This document shows positions 7,476 to 16,421 of a stretch of DNA of 34,851 bases, piece after piece. The position numbers were made by a program, and so were the translations under genes. The stretch is from Staphylococcus pasteuri (GTDB lineage: Bacteria; Bacillota; Bacilli; Staphylococcales; Staphylococcaceae): positions 1 to 34,851 of the forward strand of contig NZ_RXWW01000014.1 in the NCBI RefSeq assembly GCF_003970495.1. Reading direction: 5' to 3'. Positions within the stretch are counted from its first letter, which is position 1. Every line of letters begins with the position of its first letter. The notes under the pieces are model-generated. The model did no database searches, was not told where the DNA came from, and was given only the letters and a program-made list of their open reading frames with translations.

Positions 7476-8402
7476 TTAGTGGTCGATGCCTTCTAACCAT
7501 TCGTCTACTTTATTGTCGTGGTCATCTACATAATCTTTTGCAACTTGTTCTGGATTTTTTTGGTCTTTGAAGATTTTCTTAGCTAATTGATCTTCATCTT
7601 TTTTGCTCCAGTCGTCTGACATGCGTGTTGCAATTGTATACGCAGCTGGATGATTTTCTTTAAATTCTTTGTTGAATACTAAATTGATATGTTGATCTTC
7701 TTTACCATAGATTTTATCTGGATCTTTTAACATTTTTACATCTAATTCTTTAGAGAACCAACTTGAATCCATTGCTGTAAATAGGATTGGTTGTTGTTGT
7801 TTATAAGCTTTTTGAATCGCTTTAAATTGATCTTGGTCTGAAGATTCTTTAAGACTATAGCCGTCTAAATTATCTTCATCTAATTCACTTTTAGTTTGTT
7901 TCATAACGCCATTTCTTGCGTCAGTACCTTGAATGTCTTTATCGAATTTTTTACTGTCTTTAAGATCAGCAATAGAATCGATATCTTGTTCGTATTTTGG
8001 TACGGCCAAGCCAACTTTAACGTCATCTACAAGATTTTCTTTGTCATAAACTGATAATTTACTTTTGAATTTATTATAATAGCTTTTATCTGTAGATGGG
8101 AAAATACCTGATGCATGGAATGAATCCGGATTTTCAGCTACAGAAGCATATAACGGGCCACTTGCTTGAACAGGTGTTGTTGTTACATCATAACCAGCTT
8201 TCTTTAAAACTTCAGCAATGACTAATGTACGTGGTGCAGAGTTATCGCTAGCAACGTAAGGTAATTCGATTTCTTTATTACCAAGTGATGTGTCTTTTTC
8301 TTTTGATGAACTTCCGCCACCGTTACCACATGCACTTAGCACAATGGCTAAGGCAATAGTGGCAAATAGGCCTAAAAGTTTTAAACTTCTTGTTTTAAAC
8401 AT
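7476..8402 (-). CDS. OpuAC-like substrate-binding lipoprotein (orphan)
   Basis: The 308-residue lipoprotein has a signal peptide and lipobox LSAC (Cys25), so it should be anchored to the outer face of the membrane. The mature part resembles the OpuAC/ProX glycine-betaine-type binding domain: IELPYVASDNSAPRTLVIAEVLKKAGYDV, then DGYSLKESSDQDQF, ILFTAMDSSWFSKELDVKML and a C-terminal PAAYTIATRMSDDW. Tryptophans late in the protein could help form a cation-binding cage, but the ligand is unproven. No ABC ATPase or permease gene is adjacent. Instead it starts 23 bases after an MmpL exporter gene and shares its terminator, so the two are an operon. It may serve a transporter encoded elsewhere or have been recruited by the exporter. 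Confidence 0.85.
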   Translation of the reverse strand: MFKTRSLKLLGLFATIALAIVLSACGNGGGSSSKEKDTSLGNKEIELPYVASDNSAPRTLVIAEVLKKAGYDVTTTPVQASGPLYASVAENPDSFHASGIFPSTDKSYYNKFKSKLSVYDKENLVDDVKVGLAVPKYEQDIDSIADLKDSKKFDKDIQGTDARNGVMKQTKSELDEDNLDGYSLKESSDQDQFKAIQKAYKQQQPILFTAMDSSWFSKELDVKMLKDPDKIYGKEDQHINLVFNKEFKENHPAAYTIATRMSDDWSKKDEDQLAKKIFKDQKNPEQVAKDYVDDHDNKVDEWLEGIDH

Positions 8403-8425
8403 TCAGCATTTCCTCCTATTAAAAA

Positions 8426-11140
8426 TTAATATCTATCTCTATCGTTATTACGGTGAGTGTCGTCATGAGATTGTTGATCAGAGTGATGATTATATTGATT
8501 ATAAACATCGTGATCATTTTCTCTTGCATATAACATTAGAGCATGGAATAACACATCTTGACCATTTGATTTACTTGATAAATCTTTAAATAATTCAGTC
8601 GTACGTACTTCATTGCTTTGTTGATTTGATTGAGAACGACGTGCGTACGAAGTGTTATGGTTATCATAATTATTTGGACTATCGTAGTGTCTGTAATCAT
8701 CATTTCTGCGATTACCAACATATTGTCCATTTCCTTCTTTGTTATATAAAGATTCATAATCTACATCATCATTAGGTTCGTTTGAAGAAAGTCGAGATAA
8801 GTGCGATTCACTAGTATATGTTGAGTGATCACGATTGTCGTTATAATGTTGTCCATTTTCATTATGGAAACGACGTTGCTCATCTGAACGATATTGGTTG
8901 CTTACGCTATTTCTATCTTCTCTTTGACGACGGTCATCGGCATAAGCATTATAATTATCTTCATTATAATGTGCTTGAGAATTAGCTCTATTTGAATCTT
9001 GTTCTAATGCTTTACCTTCGATATCTAATTCAGGGAGGATGTTACGCAACCATTTAGGCATGTACCATGAAGCTTTACCGAATAATTTTGTTAATGCTGG
9101 AATTAATGTCATTCGTACTACAAATGCATCAAATAAAACACCGAATGCTAGAGAAATACCCATTGATTTAATTGCCATATCATCTTGGAAAACGAAAGCA
9201 ATAAACACACTGAACATAATCAATGCTGCAGCAACAATAACTGGGCCACTTTCTTTAATACCTACTCTAATAGAGTGGTCGTTATCGCCAGTCTTACTAT
9301 ATTCTTCATGAACACGTGTCATTAAGAATAATTCATAGTCGATAGCTAAACCGAAGAGTAAGCCTATTGTTATAACAGGTAAGAAGGCTAATATTGGTCC
9401 AGTGTTTTCGACACCGAATAAGCCACCTAAGAAACCATCTTGCATTACTAAAGTTGTGAAACCTAATGTAGCCATTAATGAAAGTACGAAACCAAGTACT
9501 GCTTTTAATGGTACAAGGATTGAACGGAAGACAAATACTAATAATACAAAGGCTAATAATACGATAACGCCTGCAAATACTGGAATAGCGTTGTTAAGTT
9601 TTTCTGACATATCAATGTTAATAACACTTTGACCTGTTATTTCAGAATTGAAATCGTATTTTTCTTTAGCATCTTTATTGTAATCACGTAAATCATAAAC
9701 TAAATCGTTTGTAGATTTAGCGTTAGGACCATCTTCTGGAATAACTTGGATAAGTGCATAATGATTATTATCATTTAATTGTGGTTTTTCCACAGTATCT
9801 ACATTATCCATGTCTTTAATATCTTTTCTCATGCTGTTTAAATCAGATTCGATAGATTTTTTGCTACCGCCATCTTTAGTATTAACAAGCATTGCAATTT
9901 GTCCATTATAGCCTGCACCAAAGTTATCTGTGATTAAGTTGTAAGCTTTATGTGCTGATGAATCATTAGCTTTAAGACTATCATCTGGGATACCTAATCT
10001 CATTCCGGATACAGGTATGATAGCGATAATTAAAATGATTAAACTAATAATAATTGCAATTATAGGTTTACCAACTACGAAATTTGCCCATTTATGATCT
10101 TTAGGGTCTTTATTATTTTCTGGTTTATTTTTAATCTTAATTTGTTTATGGAATACACTAATTAATGCAGGTAATAGTGTTAAGGCTGCTAATACAGCAA
10201 ATAAAACACTAAGTGCAGAAGAGAATCCCATAACTGCTAAGAAGTCAATACCTACTAATGATAATCCACAGACAGCAATCATTACTGTTAATCCGGCAAA
10301 GATAACGGCGCTTCCGGCTGTTCCAACTGCTAAAGCGATGGATTCAACAGGAGGTGTACCTTTTTTCCTAATTTCTTTATATCTAAATAAAATAAATAAG
10401 GAGTAGTCGATACCAACTGCCAAACCAATCATTACTGCTAGCGTCAATGTGAAGTTTGGAATGTCAAATACATTAGTTAGTAATGAAATGATTCCCACAC
10501 TTGAAGCTAAACCGATTAAGGCACTTACAATCGGCATACCTGCAGCGATTAATGAGCCAAATGTAATTAATAAAATAATAAATGCTGTGATGATACCAAC
10601 AAGTTCTGAATTACCACCAATTTCAGAATTCATTGAGCTTCCAGTTGTTTGTTCTATTTGAACATTGTGGTCATCTTTAACATCTTTCATTTCTCGATTG
10701 ATAATTTTTTTAGAAGAATCTTGTAATGATGTTTGATTTACAACATAGTTTACTGTTGCAATAGCAGTATCTTTATCATCATTTACTTGATTTGTTTCAT
10801 ATGGATTACTTACATTTTGTACGTAATCATCGTCTTGTTTAATATTATCTAAAGCTTTTTCTATGTCTTTTTTAGTATTTTTATCAGTGATGCCATTCTT
10901 TTTATCAGAATGAATCACAATTTTCATCGATGCCTTCTCACTATCTTGATGGAATTCTTTAGACATTTTGTCATTTGTGTCTAATGATTTAAGTCCATTC
11001 ATAGTGATATCACTATCGAATTTTGGGGAGCTTATCAATAGTGGTGTGATAATTACGCCAAGAATGATAAGCCATGAAATAATGCTTAACCATTTGTGCT
11101 CAGCGATAAATTTGCCTAATTTGTATAAAAGTTTTGCCAA
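8426..11140 (-). CDS. MmpL-family RND exporter with long hydrophilic C-terminal tail
   Basis: The protein has 904 residues from a TTG start at 11140, seven bases after AGGAGG; the ATG at 11188 would place that site inside the gene. It shows the duplicated RND layout: one helix, a large external loop, five helices, a second loop and five more helices. The helix-4 type motifs with proton-relay Asp/Tyr are GIDYSLFILFRYKE (about residue 245) and AIDYELFLMTRVHEE (about 600). Residues about 710-904 form a polar tail rich in N, D, H, R, Y and Q. MmpL proteins export lipids and hydrophobic compounds; S. aureus FarE, which exports antimicrobial fatty acids, is the nearest known role. The operon partner is the OpuAC-like lipoprotein. 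Confidence 0.9.
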   Translation of the reverse strand: MAKLLYKLGKFIAEHKWLSIISWLIILGVIITPLLISSPKFDSDITMNGLKSLDTNDKMSKEFHQDSEKASMKIVIHSDKKNGITDKNTKKDIEKALDNIKQDDDYVQNVSNPYETNQVNDDKDTAIATVNYVVNQTSLQDSSKKIINREMKDVKDDHNVQIEQTTGSSMNSEIGGNSELVGIITAFIILLITFGSLIAAGMPIVSALIGLASSVGIISLLTNVFDIPNFTLTLAVMIGLAVGIDYSLFILFRYKEIRKKGTPPVESIALAVGTAGSAVIFAGLTVMIAVCGLSLVGIDFLAVMGFSSALSVLFAVLAALTLLPALISVFHKQIKIKNKPENNKDPKDHKWANFVVGKPIIAIIISLIILIIAIIPVSGMRLGIPDDSLKANDSSAHKAYNLITDNFGAGYNGQIAMLVNTKDGGSKKSIESDLNSMRKDIKDMDNVDTVEKPQLNDNNHYALIQVIPEDGPNAKSTNDLVYDLRDYNKDAKEKYDFNSEITGQSVINIDMSEKLNNAIPVFAGVIVLLAFVLLVFVFRSILVPLKAVLGFVLSLMATLGFTTLVMQDGFLGGLFGVENTGPILAFLPVITIGLLFGLAIDYELFLMTRVHEEYSKTGDNDHSIRVGIKESGPVIVAAALIMFSVFIAFVFQDDMAIKSMGISLAFGVLFDAFVVRMTLIPALTKLFGKASWYMPKWLRNILPELDIEGKALEQDSNRANSQAHYNEDNYNAYADDRRQREDRNSVSNQYRSDEQRRFHNENGQHYNDNRDHSTYTSESHLSRLSSNEPNDDVDYESLYNKEGNGQYVGNRRNDDYRHYDSPNNYDNHNTSYARRSQSNQQSNEVRTTELFKDLSSKSNGQDVLFHALMLYARENDHDVYNQYNHHSDQQSHDDTHRNNDRDRY

Positions 11141-11199
11141 GACATTTCCTCCTATTTGTTTTTTTATTAGTAAACTTATGTCGTACATATGAAGTTAAG

Positions 11200-11214
11200 C
11201 TCAATTTAATTGAG
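11200..11214. promoter_or_regulatory. palindrome upstream of mmpL
   Basis: CTCAATTTAATTGAG is a perfect 15-base palindrome (7-base arms around T), 60 bases before the mmpL start. It is a plausible operator for a TetR-type regulator, but no second copy was found in the window. Confidence 0.45.
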
Positions 11215-11529
11215 TGAAATCTATGGTGTGTAAAAGTTACATTTATCAATTTAACAAGATTCAACTATATGAAACACCATTAATTTTTTTAAGGCGTTGA
11301 AAAATGAAACAGATTGCAAAAATTGTTGGAAAATTAATTGATAATGTTAGCTGTAACGTTGTTGTTCTCATTGAATAGGGAATTAATTATAGAGCTTGTT
11401 GTACCTTATTCCCTTAATTTATATAAATAATTAGTGAAATAGGATGTTTTTGAATATAACTGTTGAAAATTGGGATAGCGATGTACTTGTTTACCATTAT
11501 ATTTTGAATAAGATCATAAAATATTAAAA

Positions 11530-11563
11530 AAAGTGGGGAGAAACATTCATTCTCCACCACTTT
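11530..11563 (-). terminator. terminator of ohr
   Basis: AAAGTGGGGAGAA (11530-11542) pairs with TTCTCCACCACTTT (11550-11563) with one bulge. On the minus strand it is followed by TTTTTAAT. Confidence 0.8.
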
Positions 11564-11619
11564 CAAGATATTTAATATATATTAATGAAATCATAGGGGT
11601 AATTAAAAATTATCTACTA

Positions 11620-12048
11620 TTATTGAGCAATTGCTTTTAACGAAACATCAATATTTCCACGTGTTGCTTTAGAATATGGGCAGAATTGATGAGCTTGTTC
11701 AACATATTGTTCTGCTTCTTCTTGAGATACATTCTCTAAAGTAACTTGAATGTCTGCAGCTAATTTAAAACCGTTATCCGTAGAATCTTTAACTAATTCA
11801 ATCGTTATTTCTACTTCAGGATTTGCATCGTTGACTTTGTTACGAGATAGAATTAAAGACAAAGCACTGTTAAAACAAGCACTATATCCTGCAGCGAATA
11901 ATTGTTCAGGGTTAGTGTCGTTACCGCCTTGACCACCCATTTCTTTAGGCGTCGCTAAATTTTGTACGAAAGTATTGTCCGGGCTAAATACACGACCATC
12001 TCGACCACCATTACTAATAATAGTAGTAGAATAAATTGACTCTGCCAT
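11620..12048 (-). CDS. ohr: organic hydroperoxide resistance protein (Ohr/OsmC family)
   Basis: The 142-residue protein matches Ohr in length. It carries the two catalytic cysteines: Cys58 in AAGYSACFNSAL and Cys123 in HQFCPYSKATRGN, both family signatures. The N-terminal NGGRDGRV holds the conserved arginine near residue 17. Ohr is a thiol peroxidase that reduces organic and lipid hydroperoxides in the cytoplasm, typically recharged by lipoylated proteins. The gene is monocistronic with its own terminator. An inverted repeat overlaps its -10, consistent with control by a MarR-type redox regulator such as OhrR or MgrA (inference). It lies between mmpL and the SasF-like gene, suggesting a lipid-stress neighbourhood. 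Confidence 0.92.
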   Translation of the reverse strand: MAESIYSTTIISNGGRDGRVFSPDNTFVQNLATPKEMGGQGGNDTNPEQLFAAGYSACFNSALSLILSRNKVNDANPEVEITIELVKDSTDNGFKLAADIQVTLENVSQEEAEQYVEQAHQFCPYSKATRGNIDVSLKAIAQ

Positions 12049-12065
12049 CTGAAAAACTCCTTTTA

Positions 12066-12115
12066 AATTTAATTAAGTTAAATTATATACAAAAACCAAT
12101 TAATTTAGCTTGGTT
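12066..12115. promoter_or_regulatory. two inverted repeats in the ohr promoter
   Basis: The first, AATTTAATTAAGTTAAATT (12066-12084), has perfect 7-base arms and overlaps a minus-strand -10 TATAAT (12087-12082). The second has arms AACCAA (12094-12099) and TTGGTT (12110-12115). The layout fits a repressor site on the promoter, probably of MarR type. Confidence 0.5.
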
Positions 12116-12278
12116 GAATTATAAAGCTATATACATAGAAATACAACGTATTTGTTTGATAAAATTTATAAGGATATCAAATACCTTCTATTTAAAATGT
12201 AAAGTGTAATTTTATAGGAGTTTGTTATATAATAAAAACAAATTTAAAATTGCTAATCGGCTAAAGGAGATTGAAAAC

Positions 12279-14297
12279 ATGAAATATAAACAAACAAATA
12301 AAGTCAGCATATGTTTGAAACTATCTTGTTCAGCGCTTTTAATCAGTGGCTCAATGATTGGATATGGTTTTACAAATAATATGAAAGTCCAAGCAAAGGA
12401 TTCATCATCTTATAGCACACTTGAATCGAAAGAAGAAAGTTTGCAAGGTCAAATCAAAAAAGCTAAACATGACATTAAACAACTCAGCCATTTGAATGAA
12501 GAAAAACAGCAAGATTATCTAGAACAATTGGATGACGTGACTGATAATACTAATTTGGACAAAATTATTAAAAATGCTAAGCAAGAAGATACAAAAATAA
12601 AAACAATAAAGAAACAGACTGCTAAGAGTACTGAGAATGAAAAATCAAATTCACAAGTAAATCATTCCAGTAATACTGATGATAATAAAGATGTGACAGA
12701 GAATTTAGACAAAATGTTAAAGGATTTAGACATTTCATCCTCGAAAGTTGATAATAGTCAACTAAGTGAAGGAGATTCCTATTCCGATAATGATAAAGAT
12801 GTGACCGAGGAACAAAATCAACAACTTGATAAAACGAATTCAGATGATAAAAAGGGCAATATCATCGATGATTTGGATAAAATCAAACAAGATGCAACAA
12901 TAAATGGCGAAGAAGATAACAACAATGATCAACTGGAAAAAGTTGAACCATCAAACAATTCTAAGAAAGTACAATCCAATCATAAAGAACAAACGAAGAG
13001 TAATTTGCAAAAGCAAAATAATGTTGAAGATAAAGAAAATCAAACATCATCTCAAGTTCAACAATTAATCAAAGATACAAATTCAGAGAGTACTAATAAT
13101 AAAGCTAAAGATAAAGTGAATGATGTTACTAAAAAGTTAGAAGGCAGCGACAAAATTGATCATGATATTTCTAAAAAATTAGCTGAAAGTCATGCAAATA
13201 ATGGTCAATATTTGAATAATAAACAAGATGCCTTAAAGCAATTAGAAAATAATGTTAATCAACAAAGTGAATTATCTACTCAAAGTAAAAAGGAATTGAA
13301 ACGAGATATTCGTCAAACTCAAAATCGTACAAATCAACAACGTGATTTAATACTTGATGAGCTCAATAACTCTAAAGACAAAAATAAATCAGTTAAAGCG
13401 ATATTAAATAACGTTATGAGCCAAAATGAAGCGAATCAAACACTGAAAAAAATACAAACCAAAGGTCGCTCAGATGAACAAATCGCTAATCAAATTGCAA
13501 AACAATTTGATAACTTATCCCATACTTCATCAGATAACATTTTAAAATCAATGCTAGACCAGTCTAAAGATAAGCAACAATTGATTAAACAATTACTTTC
13601 TACCCGATTAGGTGACAAAGAAGCAGAACGTATCGCCAATCAACTAGCAAATGGAAATTTAAATAATCAACAAATTATAGATCAGTTAAAACAGCAAATT
13701 GATAAACAAGGGAACGTCACTGCAGATGATATCTTAAATGACGTATTAAATAATGCTAAAGATAAAAGACAAGCCATTGAAACGATATTAGCCACTCGTA
13801 TTGAACAAGGAAAAGCCAAAGTGTTGGCAGACATCATTAATCGTATTCAAACCGATAAAGCGAGTACGTTAGACTTAATTAAATCTGCAATTAACGGTAA
13901 AGCAAATGACTTACTACAATTACAACATAAAGTTGATAGTGCTAAGAAAGATTTAGATTACATTATATCTCCTATTAAAGATAGACCGAGTATCTTTGAT
14001 AGAATCAATCAACATTCGAATAATAATAATTCAAGCTTATTGGATCAATTAAATTCAGGACATAGTTTATTGGATGGAATTGAAGATATACCAACACCTA
14101 CACCAGAAAAGGGATTGACACTAGGTTCTGGAGATGGTCTGTTAGAAGGGTTATTTAATGATGACGGTAATCTATCATTACCAGAAGCAGGACAAACAAT
14201 CAAACAACACTGGATGCCAATTTCAATTGTTGTTGCATTATTCGGGGCAAGTCTTATTTGGATAAGCAGACATAAACGAAAACATCATCAACAGTAA
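12279..14297 (+). CDS. sasF: SasF-like cell-wall-anchored surface protein with LPEAG sorting motif
   Basis: The 672-residue protein starts at ATG 12279 after AAAGGAG; an in-frame TTG 57 bases upstream lacks a usable site. It has a non-YSIRK signal peptide (about residues 1-40), a polar coiled-coil-prone region rich in K, D, N, Q and S (about 45-340), and three related helical repeats of about 64 residues with the core SKDK/AKDK (starting near 355, 418 and 483). The C terminus has LPEAG (634-638), a hydrophobic helix and RHKRKHHQQ. LPxAG instead of LPxTG is characteristic of SasF and SasD. SasF has been linked to survival of unsaturated fatty acids in S. aureus. Placement next to the ScaH-like gene and yhgE matches the S. 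aureus sasF locus as I recall it. A possible -10 TATAAT lies at 12228-12233. Confidence 0.82.
   Translation: MKYKQTNKVSICLKLSCSALLISGSMIGYGFTNNMKVQAKDSSSYSTLESKEESLQGQIKKAKHDIKQLSHLNEEKQQDYLEQLDDVTDNTNLDKIIKNAKQEDTKIKTIKKQTAKSTENEKSNSQVNHSSNTDDNKDVTENLDKMLKDLDISSSKVDNSQLSEGDSYSDNDKDVTEEQNQQLDKTNSDDKKGNIIDDLDKIKQDATINGEEDNNNDQLEKVEPSNNSKKVQSNHKEQTKSNLQKQNNVEDKENQTSSQVQQLIKDTNSESTNNKAKDKVNDVTKKLEGSDKIDHDISKKLAESHANNGQYLNNKQDALKQLENNVNQQSELSTQSKKELKRDIRQTQNRTNQQRDLILDELNNSKDKNKSVKAILNNVMSQNEANQTLKKIQTKGRSDEQIANQIAKQFDNLSHTSSDNILKSMLDQSKDKQQLIKQLLSTRLGDKEAERIANQLANGNLNNQQIIDQLKQQIDKQGNVTADDILNDVLNNAKDKRQAIETILATRIEQGKAKVLADIINRIQTDKASTLDLIKSAINGKANDLLQLQHKVDSAKKDLDYIISPIKDRPSIFDRINQHSNNNNSSLLDQLNSGHSLLDGIEDIPTPTPEKGLTLGSGDGLLEGLFNDDGNLSLPEAGQTIKQHWMPISIVVALFGASLIWISRHKRKHHQQ
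13341..13840 (+). repeat. three diverged ~64-residue repeats in the SasF-like protein
   Basis: Units begin near 13341, 13531 and 13726. Each has the pattern (D)xILxxxLxxxKDKxxxxKxIL followed by an arginine- or lysine-containing helix, seen as NSKDK, QSKDK and NAKDK cores. The repeats are visible at protein level and have diverged at DNA level. Confidence 0.7.
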
Positions 14298-14310
14298 CAT
14301 CAAAATAAAA

Positions 14311-14350
14311 ATGGACGAGGCAAATTTAGTATTGTCTCGTCCATTATTTA
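14311..14350. terminator. terminator between sasF-like and scaH-like genes
   Basis: ATGGACGAG...CAA (14311-14323) pairs with TTG...CTCGTCCAT (14332-14344) between convergent genes, with an A run before and a TTATTTAT stretch after. Confidence 0.8.
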
Positions 14351-14360
14351 TAGTTTGAAA

Positions 14361-16421
14361 TTATTTACCAGTAATATAATCAAGTTGTGAAGCGTCACTC
14401 GCATCAATTGTTCTATATGAAATGACTCCTAATCCTTTAACATTAGATTCTGAAATAATAATTGAACCATCTGAATTAACTTTTTCTACAAATGCAACAT
14501 GGCCATATTGCGTGTCTGCACCTAATTGACCAGCTTCAAAAACAACAGCAGTGTGCTTTTTAGGTGTTGATGATACATGATAGCCTTCTTTTTCTGCACG
14601 GTTATTCCAATTATGAGCATCTCCCATATTACTGTGGATATATTCATTAAATTGTTTCATACGTTGGTCAACATACCAAGTACACTGACCTTGAGGATAG
14701 CCAGCGCTACCTTGACTTTCTTCGAATGGTTTGAAACTGGATTGTGATTGATCGTCATTTTTAATAGAATGGTTATATTTATCTAAACTTGGCATTTTTT
14801 TCTTATCAAAATCAGTTAAATGATAATGTTTAATAATACTATTTAATTTTTTAGCATAATTTGGATCAGTGGCATACGTACGTGATAAGTGTGACGTTGC
14901 TGACTGATATGTAGATGCCTTACTTTTCCATGTTGGTTGATAAATTGTTGGATTACCATCGATACCATCTTTAATTAAAGTAGCGTAATCTTCTAATGAA
15001 GCTTTGGTATTAGGATATTTACGGAATCCAGCTGTTATATTATACATATTATTTGAACTATCAGCTTCTAATGTGTTAAATGAAACAGATTGACCATGAT
15101 AATCGCCTTTAATTCCAAATAAATTGAAGTTAGGTTTTTGAGCAAGCGTACTGTTACCTGAGTCAGATTCTAGGATTGCTTGTGCCATCATAACTGAAGC
15201 ATAAATATCTTCTTTTTGTCCTATTTGATGAGCGTCTTTGGCGATAGATTTTATAAAGTCTCTTGTGTTTTTACTATCTACAATATTGATATCTCCATCT
15301 GTTAAATGACCATCTTGTAATGTTGGTAATTGTTGGAATAGACCAGTTGAACGTGTATTAGACTTTTTAAAATCACTCTCAAATGATTGTGCTGGTTTCG
15401 TTTTGTGTTTTAATTCGTCAGGTGTTGGTAATTGAGGGTTCTTGATATCTTGTTGTGTATCGTCATTGTGTTTTTCTTCTGAATGATTCTCATTGCGAGT
15501 TTCTTTCTTTTTAGAAGATTGATATTGGTTTTGTGTCTTCGTTGCATCTTCACTATATTCATCTAAAATAGAATCAATTGCAGAATCTGAGATACTTTGA
15601 TTTGATGAATCAGTATTATCGTCATTCTTAGTATTAGATTGACTTGAATGACTTGTGTTTGAGCTTTGAGATGCATCATCATTTGTTTCTTGTGTTGCAT
15701 TATCAGAATCATTGTTATTATGGCTTGTTGTATCTTCATTTGATGTAGTTTGATCGTTTTGATTATTGTCATCTTGTTCTGAATTACTTCTAGATGAATC
15801 GTTCTCTAAATTGCTTTTACTCTCGTCACTCGTTGCATCATCATTGCCATACTGGTGACTTTCGGAACTTTGATTATCTTTCTCTTCATCCCGAGCAGGT
15901 TGTTCATAGTCTGAAATATCAGAGTCAAAGTGAAATAAATTCTGAATTAATGTCGTTAAACTAAAACTATTGTCATATTTATCTGGTGACCACAAACGAT
16001 TGAAATCAGATTGTGAAGAAGATAATCCATCATAAAATTGATTGATAACATTAGTTGGCTGATGAGATTTTTTATAATTATCATCAGTGACAGATGTTTG
16101 TGTAGAATGATGTGATGAATGATTATCTTCTTTTGATTGATTATTTTTAGTATCTTGATGTGAAGATTTATTTTTAACTTCTTTATCACTTTTAGAGGTA
16201 TCATTGTCTTTGTCTTTATCTTCATCGTTATTATCATCATTAGTTGACGAAGAAACTTGATCACTCTTTTTATCATCATTACTTTGAGATTGAGTGCGTT
16301 GTGAAGTTGACGAATGTGTTGGTGTTTGATCATCTTCAGCATGGGCTATGGGTGCTGTTGTTAGAGATGGCACGATTAAAGTAGTTGAAAGTAAATATAT
16401 TAAGAATTTGTCTTTAGACAT
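14361..16421 (-). CDS. scaH: ScaH-like secreted peptidoglycan hydrolase (glucosaminidase + CHAP)
   Basis: The 686-residue secreted protein has three parts. A signal peptide (about 1-28) ends in AHAED. A long low-complexity linker (about 29-385) is rich in S, N, D, Q, K and T. A glucosaminidase domain (about 390-545) carries the catalytic Glu in AQAILESDSGNS and later NFNLFGIKG and YPNTKASLEDYA. A C-terminal CHAP domain (about 572-672) has Cys580 in GQCTWYV and His641 in YGHVAFVE. The first activity cuts glycan strands; CHAP cuts peptide stems or cross-bridges. ScaH is one of four staphylococcal glucosaminidases (with Atl, SagA and SagB). The start ATG 16421 follows AAGGGAGC. The gene is divergent from yhgE and convergent with the sasF-like gene. 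Confidence 0.88.
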   Translation of the reverse strand: MSKDKFLIYLLSTTLIVPSLTTAPIAHAEDDQTPTHSSTSQRTQSQSNDDKKSDQVSSSTNDDNNDEDKDKDNDTSKSDKEVKNKSSHQDTKNNQSKEDNHSSHHSTQTSVTDDNYKKSHQPTNVINQFYDGLSSSQSDFNRLWSPDKYDNSFSLTTLIQNLFHFDSDISDYEQPARDEEKDNQSSESHQYGNDDATSDESKSNLENDSSRSNSEQDDNNQNDQTTSNEDTTSHNNNDSDNATQETNDDASQSSNTSHSSQSNTKNDDNTDSSNQSISDSAIDSILDEYSEDATKTQNQYQSSKKKETRNENHSEEKHNDDTQQDIKNPQLPTPDELKHKTKPAQSFESDFKKSNTRSTGLFQQLPTLQDGHLTDGDINIVDSKNTRDFIKSIAKDAHQIGQKEDIYASVMMAQAILESDSGNSTLAQKPNFNLFGIKGDYHGQSVSFNTLEADSSNNMYNITAGFRKYPNTKASLEDYATLIKDGIDGNPTIYQPTWKSKASTYQSATSHLSRTYATDPNYAKKLNSIIKHYHLTDFDKKKMPSLDKYNHSIKNDDQSQSSFKPFEESQGSAGYPQGQCTWYVDQRMKQFNEYIHSNMGDAHNWNNRAEKEGYHVSSTPKKHTAVVFEAGQLGADTQYGHVAFVEKVNSDGSIIISESNVKGLGVISYRTIDASDASQLDYITGK

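Larger units (their letters stand above)
11141..11619. other. 479-base intergenic region upstream of mmpL
   Basis: It contains the mmpL ribosome binding site, a 15-base palindrome (11200-11214), a possible 24-codon open frame (11304-11378, plus strand) directly followed by an imperfect hairpin (GGGAATTAA near 11378, TTATTCCC near 11409), and the ohr terminator. The rest shows no recognisable gene or riboswitch. Confidence 0.5.

Noticed and set aside
12222..12278. Upstream extension of the SasF-like protein (TTG start)
   Set aside because: The AGGAG ends almost at this TTG, leaving no spacing, and a strong ribosome binding site precedes ATG 12279, which gives a normal signal peptide.
15563..16342. 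Long M- and I-rich frames inside the scaH-like gene
   Set aside because: They are alternative frames of the low-complexity S/N/D/Q linker, with no signals of their own.
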